From Solirubrobacterales bacterium (GTDB taxonomy: Bacteria; Actinomycetota; Thermoleophilia; Solirubrobacterales; Solirubrobacteraceae): DNA of 64,000 nt. The position numbers and the translations under genes were made by a program. This document shows positions 19,809 through 32,555 of this stretch, piece after piece; positions within the stretch are counted from its first letter, which is position 1, and every line of letters starts with the position of its first letter. The notes beneath the pieces are model-generated. The model was not told the origin of the DNA. It saw nothing but the letters and a program-made list of their open reading frames with translations, and searched no databases. The DNA lies in NCBI GenBank assembly GCA_025963965.1, contig JAOPZS010000134.1, positions 1 to 64,000 on the forward strand, given 5' to 3'.

Positions 19809-19881
19809 CGCCCGACCGGGCCCTCGGGTCCCTCTTCGAATAGTCCACGACACACCCTGGGAGGGGCGGATAGACGCTGCC

Positions 19882-21270
19882 GTGAGCCGTGAGCTCGAGC
19901 ACATATGGTCACGCGTTCAGGCTCAACTGGCCCTCGTCGTCGACGAGCCCACCTACCGCATCTGGCTCGCCACCCTGGAACCCGTCGAAATGCTCGGCGA
20001 GCGCCTGGTCCTGCAGGCCCCGTCCCAGAGCTGCCGCTGGATCCAGGGCCGCTTCGGGCGCGTCATCGAGGCGAGCGTCGAGCTCGTGCTCGGCCCGCAC
20101 GCCTCGGTTGAGCTGCGCGCCGAAGGGAATGACGACGCGGGGGCCTCCGCCCGCCGAGCGCCGACGACGCGCGCACAGCGGTCGAGCCCCCGAGCGCCCG
20201 TGCCAACCGGCGTGCACCGCACCGGGCCGCTCGGCAACCCGAAGCTGACCTTCGACCAGTTCGTCATCGGCGACTCCAACCGCCTGGCGCACGCCGCTGC
20301 GCTGACCGTCGCCGAGATGCCGGCACAGGCGTACAACCCGCTGTTCATCTGCGGCCCGCCGGGCGTCGGCAAGACGCACCTGCTGAGCTCGATCGCGAAC
20401 CTCCTGATCGCACACGACCCTTCGCTGACCGTCCGCGCCACCACCGGCGAGGCCTTCACCAACGAGTTCCTCGGGGCGCTCGGCGAGCGCAGCACGGAGA
20501 CGTTCAAGAGCCGCTTCCGCGACATCGACGTGCTGCTCCTCGACGACGTGCAGTTCCTCGAGCGCAAGACCCGCACCGAGGAGGAGTTCTTCCACACCTT
20601 CAACGCCCTCCACGACGGCGGGCGCCAGGTCGTGCTCACCTCCGACCGGCCGCCACGGGACCTGCAGGCGCTCGAGGACCGCCTGCGCGAGCGCTTCGAG
20701 GCGGGGCTCGTCGCCGACATCCAGCCCCCCGACCTGCCGACGCGCCTCGCGATCCTCCGCAAGCGGGCCCAGCACGACGGGATCGAACCGGCCGACGACA
20801 CGGCGCTGGCGGTGATCGCCGAGCACGTCGAGAGCAACGTGCGAGCACTCGAGGGAGCCCTGATCCGCGTCGTCGCCTTCAGCTCGCTGACCGGCCGGCC
20901 GCTGACCACCGAGCTGGCACGTGAGGTCCTCGCCAGCCTGTACCCCCGCGCGCCGCGTGCCGGGCACGCGCGCTCCCGGACGATCGCCGAGATCCAGCAG
21001 GCCACCTGCGCCCACTTCGGCCTCACGGCCGAGGAGCTCCTCTCGAGCACCCGCACGCCGCGCATCGCCTGGCCGCGCCAGCTGGCCATGTACCTCGCCC
21101 GTGAGCTCACCGGCGCCTCCCTGCCGGCGATCGGGCGTGAGTTCGGCGGGCGCGACCACACGACTGTGCTCCACGCATGTCGTCGAGCCTCCAAGCGCCT
21201 GGCCTCCGACGACGGCTCGCGTGAGGCTGTGGAGAAGCTCTTCACAGACCTCGGCGGCGGTCCGGCGTGA
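19882..21270 (+). CDS. dnaA: chromosomal replication initiator DnaA (track ORF begins 19798; GTG 19882 preferred)
   Basis: [46 protein letters not shown]; DnaA signature [18 protein letters not shown]. Confidence 0.96.
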   Translation: MSRELEHIWSRVQAQLALVVDEPTYRIWLATLEPVEMLGERLVLQAPSQSCRWIQGRFGRVIEASVELVLGPHASVELRAEGNDDAGASARRAPTTRAQRSSPRAPVPTGVHRTGPLGNPKLTFDQFVIGDSNRLAHAAALTVAEMPAQAYNPLFICGPPGVGKTHLLSSIANLLIAHDPSLTVRATTGEAFTNEFLGALGERSTETFKSRFRDIDVLLLDDVQFLERKTRTEEEFFHTFNALHDGGRQVVLTSDRPPRDLQALEDRLRERFEAGLVADIQPPDLPTRLAILRKRAQHDGIEPADDTALAVIAEHVESNVRALEGALIRVVAFSSLTGRPLTTELAREVLASLYPRAPRAGHARSRTIAEIQQATCAHFGLTAEELLSSTRTPRIAWPRQLAMYLARELTGASLPAIGREFGGRDHTTVLHACRRASKRLASDDGSREAVEKLFTDLGGGPA

Positions 21271-21422
21271 GCATCGATACCGCCGCCCGACCGCTTCGCC
21301 TGAGAGACTTCCACATGGCCCTCCACAGGCTCGTCCACCGTTCGCTGCCCTGAACCGCTGCCACCACGCGAAGTCCACATGCACACAGGCCCTACTGACA
21401 ACTACCTCTCCCAGTCGCAAGT
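21271..21422. other. oriC: candidate oriC: dnaA-dnaN intergenic region with TCCAC(A/C) DnaA-box-like cores at 21310, 21322, 21334 and 21374
   Basis: location plus four degenerate DnaA-box cores on the same strand. Confidence 0.5.
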
Positions 21423-22532
21423 ATGAAGATCTCCCTTTCCTCGGCCGAGCTGTTGACGCAGCTCCAGACCGCGACACGGGTCGCCTCGACGCGCAGCGCC
21501 GTGCAGGCGCTCTCCGGAGTGATGATCTCGGCGCAGGAGGGAGCCTGCGAGCTGCTGGCGACTGACATGGAGGTCGGGCTGCGGATGCCACTCGCGGCAG
21601 AGGTGGCGCGCCCCGGCGCAGCCGTGCTGCCGGCGCGCCTCCTGCTCGACGTGGCGCGCTCGCTCTCTGCCGAGAGCCTGACGATGGAGCTGCGTGCGGC
21701 AGAGCAGGACGTCGAGCTGATCTGCGGCGCCACGACGTTCCACCTGCGGACGCTTCGCGCCGAGGACTTCCCGACGCTTCCAGGCCCCTCACCGGACTCG
21801 CGCGTGGAGCTGCCGGCGTCCGCTTTCGTCGAGACGATCACGCGGGTCGCCCGCTCGGCCTCACGCGATGAGACGCGGCCGGTCCTGACCGGCATCCTGA
21901 TCTCCGCCGCCGGGCAGGAGCTGCGCATGGTGGCAACCGACTCCTACCGGTTGAGCGTCAAGGAGACCGCCCTGCAGTCGCCGTTGCAGGGCACCCTCGA
22001 GGCCAACGTCCCGGCGCGCGCGCTGCAGGAGCTCGCCAGGATCGAGCAGCAGACCGGCGCGGAGACCGTGGCCGTCAGCGTCGGGCAGAACCAGGCGATC
22101 TTCGAGCTCGGCGACGTCGTGCTCTCGTCGCGTCTGATCGACGGGCAGTTCCCGAACTACCGGCAGCTGCTCCCCGATACGGTCGAGCACGAGCTGCGCC
22201 TCGCGAGCACTGAGCTGACCGACGTCGTGCGGCGCATCAGCCTGCTCGCACAGAAGAATGCGCCGTTGCGCTTGAGCTTCAGCGAGGGCACGCTGTCCGT
22301 CTCGGCGCAGACGCCGGACGTCGGCGAGGCCAGCGAGGCGATCCCCGTCCCCTACCACGGCGAGCTGTTCGAGATCGGCTTCAACCCCGAGTTCCTGCGC
22401 GACGGGCTCGAAAGCATCGACACGGACGAGCTGGTCCTGAAGTTGATCAGCCCACTCCGGCCAGGCCTGATCGAATCCCCGGACACGGGCGACTTCGTCT
22501 ACCTGATCATGCCGATCCGTCTGAACGTGTGA
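21423..22532 (+). CDS. dnaN: DNA polymerase III beta sliding clamp
   Basis: MKISLSSAELLTQLQTATRVASTRSAVQALSGVMISA...FEIGFNPEFLRDGLESI...LIMPIRLNV. Confidence 0.96.
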   Translation: MKISLSSAELLTQLQTATRVASTRSAVQALSGVMISAQEGACELLATDMEVGLRMPLAAEVARPGAAVLPARLLLDVARSLSAESLTMELRAAEQDVELICGATTFHLRTLRAEDFPTLPGPSPDSRVELPASAFVETITRVARSASRDETRPVLTGILISAAGQELRMVATDSYRLSVKETALQSPLQGTLEANVPARALQELARIEQQTGAETVAVSVGQNQAIFELGDVVLSSRLIDGQFPNYRQLLPDTVEHELRLASTELTDVVRRISLLAQKNAPLRLSFSEGTLSVSAQTPDVGEASEAIPVPYHGELFEIGFNPEFLRDGLESIDTDELVLKLISPLRPGLIESPDTGDFVYLIMPIRLNV

Positions 22533-22578
22533 GGTCATGCCCGCCCCACCAGGCGCCCCCCACGCACCGAGGTCCTAG

Positions 22579-23697
22579 ATGCACGTCCTCGGCGTCGAGA
22601 TGCGCGATTTCCGGACCTACGCGCGCGGCTCGGCTCGGCTCGGCTCGGGCCTGACGGTCGTCCACGGCCCGAACGGGGCCGGCAAGTCGAATCTACTGGA
22701 GGCGGTCTACTTCGGTTGCACGGGCCGCTCGCCACGCACGCGAGCCGAGCGCGAGCTCGTGCGCTTCGGCGCGCGGGCCACTCGCGTTGCGGTCGCCGTC
22801 AGCGACCAGGGCCGCGAGCACGAGCTGACCGTCGGCTACTCGGCGCCCGCGCCGGGAGAGGCGGCCGTCAAGCGGATGACCTGCGACGGCGCGATCGTCG
22901 AGCGCCTGCTGGACGTGCCCGTCCGGCCGCTGATCAGCGTCTTCATGCCCGACCGGCTCGAGCTTCTGAAGGGGCCACCGGCCCTGCGCCGCGCACACCT
23001 CGACAACGTGATCTCGGCGTTGTGGCCGACCCGCACGGCGACGCGCCGTGAGTACTCGCGGGTGCTCGCCCAGCGCAACGCCCTCCTCGGCCGGATCCGC
23101 GCCGGGCGAGCCTCCGACACCGCCCTGCCGACATGGGATCGCGAGCTCGCCGGCAAGGCGCTGGCGCTTCGAGCCGACCGCGAACAGGCGGTGGCGCTGC
23201 TGGCAGATCCCTTTCCGGGACGAGCCACGCAGCTCGGCCTGAGCGGAACCGTAAGCCTCGAGTACAGGCCCAGGTCGGGCGCCCTCGATGAGGAGGCGTT
23301 CGTGGCGGAGCTGGCCCAGCGCCGATCCGCCGATCTCGAGCGCGGCTTCTCCGGGCACGGCCCGCATCGCGACGAGCTCGCGATCCTGCGCGACGGACGC
23401 GAGCTGCGCAACTACGGCTCGCAGGGCGAGCAGCGGCTCGCCCTGCTCGCCCTGCTGCTCACTGAGCGGGCCCTGCTCGCGAGCGAGCGAGGCACGACCC
23501 CGCTGATGCTCCTCGACGATGTCATGAGCGAGCTCGACGAGCGCCGCAGGGAGCTGCTCGCGAGCGAGCTCTCGAGCGGAGGGCAGAGCGTGATCGCGAC
23601 CACCGACCTCGGGCACGTACCCGGCGCCTCCGGGGCGGGAGTGACACGCGTCGCGATCTCCCCGGGCACGGTCCTCCAGGAGGCGCTGGCCGCGTGA
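22579..23697 (+). CDS. recF: DNA replication/repair protein RecF
   Basis: FRTYARGSARLGSGLTVVHGPNGAGKSNLLEAVYFGCTGRSPRT; SQGEQRLALLALLLTE; LMLLDDVMSELDERRRELL. Confidence 0.95.
   Translation: MHVLGVEMRDFRTYARGSARLGSGLTVVHGPNGAGKSNLLEAVYFGCTGRSPRTRAERELVRFGARATRVAVAVSDQGREHELTVGYSAPAPGEAAVKRMTCDGAIVERLLDVPVRPLISVFMPDRLELLKGPPALRRAHLDNVISALWPTRTATRREYSRVLAQRNALLGRIRAGRASDTALPTWDRELAGKALALRADREQAVALLADPFPGRATQLGLSGTVSLEYRPRSGALDEEAFVAELAQRRSADLERGFSGHGPHRDELAILRDGRELRNYGSQGEQRLALLALLLTERALLASERGTTPLMLLDDVMSELDERRRELLASELSSGGQSVIATTDLGHVPGASGAGVTRVAISPGTVLQEALAA
22626..22649 (+). repeat. pentanucleotide repeat (CGGCT)x4 + CGGG inside the recF 5' coding region
   Basis: cggctcggctcggctcggctcggg read directly. 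Confidence 0.9.
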
Positions 23698-23984
23698 GCA
23701 GGCGCGCCCCCCGCACGATCGCCCAGGCGCTCTCGCGGATGACGGCAGGGCTCGCGCCGGCGACGGTGCTGGCGCGCGTGCAGGAGGTGTGGCCGGCGGC
23801 GGCCGGGCCGGCGATCGCGGCGGCCGCCCGCCCCGTCGCCGAGCACGACGGCGTCCTCACGGTCACCTGCGACGCGGCTGTCTGGGCCGCCGAGCTCGAC
23901 CTGCTCGCCGGTGAGATCGTGCCCCGGATCAACGCTCGGCTCGGCGGCGAGACGGTGCGCGAGCTGCGCTGCCGCACCGGCTGA
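23694..23984 (+). CDS. DUF721 family protein downstream of recF
   Basis: 96 aa; RRAPRTIAQALSRMTAGLAPATVLARVQEVWPAAAGPAIAAAARPVAEHDGVLTVTCDAAVWAAELDLL; conserved recF-DUF721-gyrB position. Confidence 0.85.
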   Translation: MSRRAPRTIAQALSRMTAGLAPATVLARVQEVWPAAAGPAIAAAARPVAEHDGVLTVTCDAAVWAAELDLLAGEIVPRINARLGGETVRELRCRTG

Positions 23985-24025
23985 GCCGGCGGGCGGGGCG
24001 AGGCCATTTCCATAACCCCGGATTC

Positions 24026-24040
24026 CCTGCATTTTGCAGG
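24026..24040. promoter_or_regulatory. inverted repeat CCTGCA-TTT-TGCAGG in the gyrB upstream region
   Basis: perfect 6-bp arms. Confidence 0.5.
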
Positions 24041-24065
24041 CATTTCTAGGCTCCGACGGCCCTGA

Positions 24066-26639
<2,574 letters not shown>

Positions 26640-26654
26640 GGGAGGTGATCGACC

Positions 26655-29234
26655 ATGGCCAGCGCTGACGTGATCGGGGGCGGACACATCGAACCGCGCG
26701 CGCTCGAGGAGGAGATGCGCACGGCGTACCTCGACTACGCGATGTCGGTGATCGTGGGCCGCGCGCTGCCCGACGTCCGCGACGGGCTCAAGCCGGTGCA
26801 CCGGCGCGTGCTCTACGCGATGAACGAGCTCGGGCTCGGCCCGACCCGCTCCTACTCCAAGTGCGCGCTGATCGTCGGCGAGGTGATGGGCAAGTACCAC
26901 CCGCACGGCGACTCGGCGATCTACGACACGCTCGTCCGCCTCGCGCAGGAGTTCTCGATGCGCAACCCGCTCGTCGACGGGCAGGGCAACTTCGGATCGA
27001 TCGACGACGACCCGGCCGCCGCGATGCGGTACACGGAGGCGAGGCTCGCACGGATCGCGACGGAGATGCTGCGCGACCTCGACATGGACACCGTCGACTT
27101 CGTGCCGAACTACGACGGCAAAAAGCAGGAACCGCTGGTGCTGCCGGCGCGCTTCCCGAACCTGCTCGTCAACGGCTCCTCCGGGATCGCCGTCGGGATG
27201 GCGACCAACATCCCGCCGCACAACCTGCGCGAGGTGATCGATGCCACGATCGCCTACATCGACGACCCGTCGATCGGCGTCGACGGCCTGATGGAGCACA
27301 TCACCGGGCCCGACTTCCCGACCGGCGGCGTGATCCTCGGACGCGCCGGCATCCGCGACGCCTACGAGACCGGCCGCGGGCGTGTGCGCCTGCAGGCACG
27401 AGCGCACGTCGAGCCGCTCAAGCAGGGCAAAGAGGCGATCATCGTCACCGAGCTGCCCTTCCAGGTCAAAAAGGGCGGCGACGGTGGCCTGATCCAGAAG
27501 ATCGCCGATCTCGTCAAAGACGGCCGCATCACCGAGATCGCAAACATCGAGGACCACTCCGACAAGCGCGGCATGCGCCTCGTGATCGAGCTCAAGCGCG
27601 ACGCGATCCCCAAGGTCGTGCTCAACAAGCTCTACAAGATGACGCCGATGCAGACGACCTTCGGCGTCAACATGGTCGCGCTCGTCGACAACGTGCCGCG
27701 CACGCTCGACCTTCGCGCCGTGATCCACAACTACGTGGCGCACCAGCGCGAAGTGATCGTGCGCCGCACCAAGCACGAGCTGAGCGAGAAGGAGGCCCGA
27801 GCCCACATCCTCGAGGGGCTGCTGACGGCGCTCGACCACCTCGACGCGATCATCGAACTGATCCGCGGCTCGCGCGACCGCGACGCCGCACGCGAGCAGC
27901 TGATCGCGCGCTTCGAGCTGAGCACGATCCAGGCCACCGCGATCCTTGACCTGCGCCTCTCGCAGCTGACGGCCCTGGAGGCCGACAGCATCAAACAGGA
28001 GCACGCCGACGTGACCGAGCGGATCGCCGAGCTGCGCGCGATCCTCGGCGACGAGTCACGCGTGCTCTCCGTGATCAAGGAGGAGCTCTCAGAGATCTCC
28101 GAGCGGTTCTCCGACCAGCGTCGCACGGAGATCAGCCACTCCGAGGACGAGATCGACATAGAGGACCTGATCGCCGACCAGCAGATGGTGATCACGATCA
28201 CCCAGAGTGGCTACATCAAGTCGCTGCCGCTGGCGACCTACCGCCAGCAGCAGCGCGGAGGCCGCGGCGTGACCGGGATGGACATGAAGGACGGCGACTT
28301 CATCGAGCACCTGTTCGTGACCTCCTCGCACGACTACCTGCTGTTCTTCTCCAATCGCGGCAAGGTGTACCGCTCGAAGGTCTACGAGCTGCCCGAGGCC
28401 CAGCGCACCGCCAAGGGGCGGGCGCTCGTCAACATCCTGCCGCTGCGCGAGGGCGAGAGGATCCAGGCGGTCGTCTCCACACGGGACTTCACCGAGGCCC
28501 AGTACGTCGTGTTCGCGACCCGCAACGGGATCGTCAAGAAGACCGAGCTGCAGGCCTACAACACACCGATCAAAGCCGACGGCATCATCGCCATCAAGAT
28601 CCGCGACGACGACGAGCTGCTCGCCGTGCGTGCTGTCGATCCCGGCGACGAGATCATCATGGTCTCGCGCGCCGGTCTCACCGTGCGCTTCGCCGAGTCC
28701 GACGCACGCGCGATGGGTCGCGACACGACCGGCGTGCGCGGGATGGACGTCGGCAAGGCCGGCCGGGTGATCGCGATGGACGTCGCGCGGGACGACATGG
28801 ACCTGCTCGTTGTGACCGAGCACGGCTACGGCAAGCGCTCGCAGATCAGCCAGTACCGCAAAACCAACCGCGGCGCCAAGGGCGTCAAGACGATCGGCCT
28901 GACCGAGAAAAAGGGGGGCCTTGCCGGTGCGCTCGTCGTTCGGGAGCACCAGGAGCTCGTCTTCATCAGCGTCGGTGGAATGGTTCAGCGCACCGCCGCG
29001 GGCGGCATCTCCCAGCAGGGACGATCGGCGACCGGCGTGCGGGTCATGAACCTCAAGGACGACGACCTCGTCAGCGCCGTCGCGCTCGTGGTCGACACCG
29101 GGGTCGAGAACGGCGGCGAGGGCGCCGCCTCCGCCGAGGACCTCTCGGCCGAGGGCGCGCCTGACGCCCCTGCGATCGAGGAAGCGCCCCCGGAGGCCGT
29201 CAGCGACGACGGCGCCGCCCCCGAGGAGTCCTGA
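26655..29234 (+). CDS. gyrA: DNA gyrase subunit A
   Basis: [32 protein letters not shown]; GyrA box QQRGGRGV; extended SD GGAGGTGATC. Confidence 0.97.
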   Translation: MASADVIGGGHIEPRALEEEMRTAYLDYAMSVIVGRALPDVRDGLKPVHRRVLYAMNELGLGPTRSYSKCALIVGEVMGKYHPHGDSAIYDTLVRLAQEFSMRNPLVDGQGNFGSIDDDPAAAMRYTEARLARIATEMLRDLDMDTVDFVPNYDGKKQEPLVLPARFPNLLVNGSSGIAVGMATNIPPHNLREVIDATIAYIDDPSIGVDGLMEHITGPDFPTGGVILGRAGIRDAYETGRGRVRLQARAHVEPLKQGKEAIIVTELPFQVKKGGDGGLIQKIADLVKDGRITEIANIEDHSDKRGMRLVIELKRDAIPKVVLNKLYKMTPMQTTFGVNMVALVDNVPRTLDLRAVIHNYVAHQREVIVRRTKHELSEKEARAHILEGLLTALDHLDAIIELIRGSRDRDAAREQLIARFELSTIQATAILDLRLSQLTALEADSIKQEHADVTERIAELRAILGDESRVLSVIKEELSEISERFSDQRRTEISHSEDEIDIEDLIADQQMVITITQSGYIKSLPLATYRQQQRGGRGVTGMDMKDGDFIEHLFVTSSHDYLLFFSNRGKVYRSKVYELPEAQRTAKGRALVNILPLREGERIQAVVSTRDFTEAQYVVFATRNGIVKKTELQAYNTPIKADGIIAIKIRDDDELLAVRAVDPGDEIIMVSRAGLTVRFAESDARAMGRDTTGVRGMDVGKAGRVIAMDVARDDMDLLVVTEHGYGKRSQISQYRKTNRGAKGVKTIGLTEKKGGLAGALVVREHQELVFISVGGMVQRTAAGGISQQGRSATGVRVMNLKDDDLVSAVALVVDTGVENGGEGAASAEDLSAEGAPDAPAIEEAPPEAVSDDGAAPEES

Positions 29235-29314
29235 GCCGCAAGCCGGCTGACGGAGCTTCAAAGCGTCCAGATTCGGCGCGCGCGCTCAGATAGCCGCAAA
29301 ATGCGGCCGAAGGC

Positions 29315-30118
29315 GTGGGGGTGCGCGACACCACCAGGCTTCTTCAAGCCGCCCTGCTAGCAGTCTGTCTGATCCTCCTCACCGCCCTCGCCGGGCCGGC
29401 CGCAGCCCGTACCGGGGGCAAGGCCCGACACCATGGCAAGGCGACCGGACGCCACGCGACGCGCTCGGGCGGCACGCGCGCCAAGGCGCCCAAGACCCAC
29501 GCCCGCTCCCGCGCGAGCGCCCCGCGGGCGGCCAAGCCGCGCGTCGTGAAGACCCGCGAAAAGCCCGCCGAGACGAGGGCGTCGAAGAAGCTCGCCGCCG
29601 CGACGCAGGCCGCCGCGACGATCGCGACGGTACTCGCGACGCCGTGCCAGGACACGGAAATCACGCCCGAAGCGAGCAACATAGCCGCCACGCGTGAAGC
29701 GGTCCTGTGCCTGATCAACCGCACCCGCGCCGAGCACTCGCTCGAGCCGCTGAAGCCCAACGGCCAGCTCCAGGCAGCCGCCGAGGACCACAACGCGGAA
29801 ATGCTCAGCGTCGACTACTTCGCCCACGTGGCGCCCGACGGCGAGACGCCCGTCGAACGGATCAAGAAGACCGGCTACATCGCCTCCGAATCGGTCGGTT
29901 ACGTGATCGGCGAGAACCTCGCCTGGGGGACGTATGCGCTCTCCACGCCGAAGGCGATCGTCGAAGCGTGGATCGCGTCGCCCGGGCACCTCGCGAACAT
30001 CCTCGAATCGCGCTACACCGAAACGGGCATCGGCATCACTCCCGCCGTGCCTCAGTCGCTCGGAGAAGGCAACCCCGGCGCGACCTACTCGCAGGAGTTC
30101 GGCGTCATCGTCCACTGA
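29315..30118 (+). CDS. exported CAP/SCP (PR-1-like) domain protein
   Basis: hydrophobic signal peptide, Ala/Lys/Arg-rich linker, then LINRTRAEHSLEPLKPNGQLQAAAEDHNAEMLSVDYFAHVAPDGETPVERIKKTGY...IGENLAWG. Confidence 0.9.
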   Translation: MGVRDTTRLLQAALLAVCLILLTALAGPAAARTGGKARHHGKATGRHATRSGGTRAKAPKTHARSRASAPRAAKPRVVKTREKPAETRASKKLAAATQAAATIATVLATPCQDTEITPEASNIAATREAVLCLINRTRAEHSLEPLKPNGQLQAAAEDHNAEMLSVDYFAHVAPDGETPVERIKKTGYIASESVGYVIGENLAWGTYALSTPKAIVEAWIASPGHLANILESRYTETGIGITPAVPQSLGEGNPGATYSQEFGVIVH

Positions 30119-30162
30119 GCGCTCTCGCGCCGGAAGCGCTCGCCCACGTCGTCCACGTTCGC

Positions 30163-30389
30163 TAATCTGGCGAGACCAGAGAAAGGAGGTGGTCCAAACG
30201 TCAGGTGACAGTTTTTGCGGGACCCTGGAGGTGACCGGCCGGTAGGTCGGGAGGCTGGTCCGCCTAGCGGAATCCAACCCGGGACACCCCGAGACGGCTG
30301 CCGGTCCTGGTCCCTCCGGCTGAACCACCGCCGCTCTCGGTCTTTCCAGTCAGAGCAGCAAGCGAAGGGCGCCCTCCGGGGCGCCCTTC
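30163..30389 (+). ncRNA. candidate autonomous structured RNA / leader element: -10-like TAATCT, hyper-SD AGAAAGGAGGTGGTCC, short ORF with ACG, stem-loops, terminal hairpin
   Basis: TAATCT 30163-30168; AGAAAGGAGGTGGTCC 30180-30195; stems 30259-30263/30267-30271, 30289-30298/30330-30340, 30300-30304/30316-30320; 11-bp hairpin 30364-30389. Confidence 0.55.
30364..30389 (+). terminator. hairpin GAAGGGCGCCC-TCCG-GGGCGCCCTTC (11-bp perfect stem)
   Basis: perfect inverted repeat with a 4-nt loop in the intergenic region. Confidence 0.65.
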
Positions 30390-30461
30390 GTCCTTCCCGG
30401 ACGCCGGCACTGGGCCACGCGCGACCGGCGCAGCCACGCGGCGACGCAGCACGATGGCTGT

Positions 30462-31091
30462 CTAGGCCGCCTGCGGCAGGTACTGCAGCCAGGCCTGCGG
30501 GATCGTCGGGCTGGCGACGTGGATGAAGATCTCGGCGCGCGGGGTGCGCGGCGCGCGCCGGGGGTGCATGCCGGCCTGCCGCGGAAGGCGGTCGGCCTTG
30601 CGGCGGTTGCAGGGCGCGCACGACGCGACGATGTTCTCCCAGCTCGACGAGCCGCCCTTCGATCGCGGGATCACGTGGTCGACGGTCAGGTTCGAGCGCG
30701 AGCCGCAGTACTGGCAGGTCCAGCTGTCGCGCGCGAACACGGCGCGCCGCGTGATCTTTCGACGGTGCGCGTCGCGTGGCACGTTCACGTAGGTGACGAG
30801 GCGGATCACGACCGGCCGGGCGACCGTCGAGCTCTCCGAGTGCAGCTCCCAGCGCCCCCGCTCGACCAGCTCGGCCTTGTCCTTCAGCAGCAGCACGACC
30901 GCGCGGCGCACCGTGCAGACGTTGATCGGCGCATACGTCGCGTTGAGAACGAGCACCCGACCACCGATCGCCGTGCGAGGCGACGTCTCAGGCCCGTGCC
31001 GCTGGTGCTCTGAGGGCGGCACGGACCCCACCGGCTCGGGTGGGATCGCGCTCTCCATCTTCGCGCCGGAGTGTAGCGGGCAAAACCGCAT
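30462..31091 (-). CDS. HNH endonuclease family protein (start at 31058 possibly preferred)
   Basis: VLNATYAPINVCTVRRAVVLLLKDKAELVE; CQYCGSRSNLTVDHVIPRSKGGSSSWENIVASCAPCNRRKADR. Confidence 0.92.
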   Translation of the reverse strand: MRFCPLHSGAKMESAIPPEPVGSVPPSEHQRHGPETSPRTAIGGRVLVLNATYAPINVCTVRRAVVLLLKDKAELVERGRWELHSESSTVARPVVIRLVTYVNVPRDAHRRKITRRAVFARDSWTCQYCGSRSNLTVDHVIPRSKGGSSSWENIVASCAPCNRRKADRLPRQAGMHPRRAPRTPRAEIFIHVASPTIPQAWLQYLPQAA

Positions 31092-31126
31092 CGCAGCGCG
31101 GCGCAGCGCGCTCGCGAGCGGCGCCG

Positions 31127-32035
31127 CTAGCGCGCCGGCGTCGCCGCCCCGTAGGAGCCGAGCACCCGAACCTCTTCGCAGATGGCCGTCAGCCCGTCGA
31201 GCGCGTCCGCCAGCCGGGCCTGCTCGGCGCCCGCGTCGAGGTCTGCGAAGAACATGTAGGAGCCCATCTGCTCGCGGCGCGGACGCGACTCGATCTTCGT
31301 GAGGTTGATCTCGCGCCTGGCGAACTCGCTCAGGCAGCGCACGAGCCACCCGGGGTGCTCGGCGCCCGGGCCCCAGAAGACGATCGAGCAGCGCCGCTGG
31401 GCGCCCTCGGGCCCGCGCAGCGGCGGACCGGCGCCGGCGGTGTCCGCGCGCGCCAGCCACACGAACCGCGTTTCGTTGTCGGCGCGGTCCTCGACTCCCT
31501 CGCGCAGCACTGTCCCGCCGTAGATCTCCGCGGCGAGCGCCGTGCCGAGCGCCGCCGTCGTGCGGTCCTTCGCGGCGACGACCGCCCGCACCGCCTCCGC
31601 GGTCGAAGCCGCCGGGCGGATCGCGGCGCCGGGCAGCTCGCCGCGCAGGAAGCGCGTGCACTGGCCCGGCACCTGCGGATGGGAGATGACCGTCGCGATC
31701 TCGCCGAGCGGCACCGCCTCCGCGGCGATCAGCGAGTGGCTCACGCGCAGCAGGGCCTCGCCGACGATCTGCACCGCCGGAGCCTGCTCGGCGAGCAGGT
31801 CCAGCGTCACGGTGATCGACCCCTCCAGCGAGTTCTCGATCGGCACGATCGCGAGCTCGATCCGGCCGTCGCGCAGCGCGATCACCGTGTCGTAGATGCT
31901 CGCCAGCGCCACCGGCTCGACGGCCCCCGGCACGGCGCTGCTCAGCAGCGCCTCCTCGCTGAACGTCCCCGCCGGTCCCAGGAAGCCGGCCCGCGGCCGG
32001 TCCGGGCGCTCAGCCCGCGCCGGGCTCATCCCCAC
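31127..32035 (-). CDS. pheA: prephenate dehydratase
   Basis: AGFLGPAGTFSEEALL; VPIENSLEGSITVTLDLL; ACT motif ESRPRREQMGSYMFFADLD. Confidence 0.94.
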   Translation of the reverse strand: MGMSPARAERPDRPRAGFLGPAGTFSEEALLSSAVPGAVEPVALASIYDTVIALRDGRIELAIVPIENSLEGSITVTLDLLAEQAPAVQIVGEALLRVSHSLIAAEAVPLGEIATVISHPQVPGQCTRFLRGELPGAAIRPAASTAEAVRAVVAAKDRTTAALGTALAAEIYGGTVLREGVEDRADNETRFVWLARADTAGAGPPLRGPEGAQRRCSIVFWGPGAEHPGWLVRCLSEFARREINLTKIESRPRREQMGSYMFFADLDAGAEQARLADALDGLTAICEEVRVLGSYGAATPAR

Positions 32036-32549
32036 CTGCGACGGCGCCGTCGCCCGCCATCGCGAGCCGCACGGCCTCGGCCTCCTCCGGCGAGAGCTCG
32101 AGTTCGCCGCGTCCGGCCAGCACGCGCTTGCCGTACACGCGCGCCTGGTCGCGGTGGTGGATGCACGACAGCACGATCCCCGACCGTTCGTCGTCGAGCA
32201 GCGCGATCGACATCGACTGGTGACCGGACAGCTCGTTGTAGGCGTCGTAGCGGACCAGCGCGCGGTGCGCGAACGTCCCCCGCAGCGTCGCCTCCGCTGC
32301 TGCCAGACGCCCGTCCAGCCGCGTCGCCGCCTCCTCGACGTAGTCCCGCAGGGATTCGAAGGCCTCCTGCATCGTTGCCGCGTGCGCCACCAGGTCGCGC
32401 TCCTCGCCGTCGCCGATCACCAGCCGCTGCGCCTGGCGCAGGCGCCGCACGCGCACGCTCAGCACCGCGCATGACAGCAGCGCCGCCGCCGCCACGGCTG
32501 CGGCGGCGATCGCGATGATCCCCTGCGTGTCGGTGATCGCTCCGATCAT
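32010..32549 (-). CDS. DUF4446 family membrane-anchored protein
   Basis: N-terminal TM; RGTFAHRALVRYDAYNELSGHQSMSIALLDDERSGIVLSCIHHRDQARVYGKRVL. Confidence 0.85.
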   Translation of the reverse strand: MIGAITDTQGIIAIAAAAVAAAALLSCAVLSVRVRRLRQAQRLVIGDGEERDLVAHAATMQEAFESLRDYVEEAATRLDGRLAAAEATLRGTFAHRALVRYDAYNELSGHQSMSIALLDDERSGIVLSCIHHRDQARVYGKRVLAGRGELELSPEEAEAVRLAMAGDGAVAGGDEPGAG

Positions 32550-32555
32550 CGCAAC

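Noticed and set aside
20000-21792. 627-aa and 482-aa minus-strand ORFs over dnaA
   Set aside because: Antisense to dnaA, no motif
29293-29307. Inverted repeat GCCGCA-AAA-TGCGGC between gyrA and the SCP gene
   Set aside because: Short arms and no T-tract; could be a weak terminator but not distinguishable from chance
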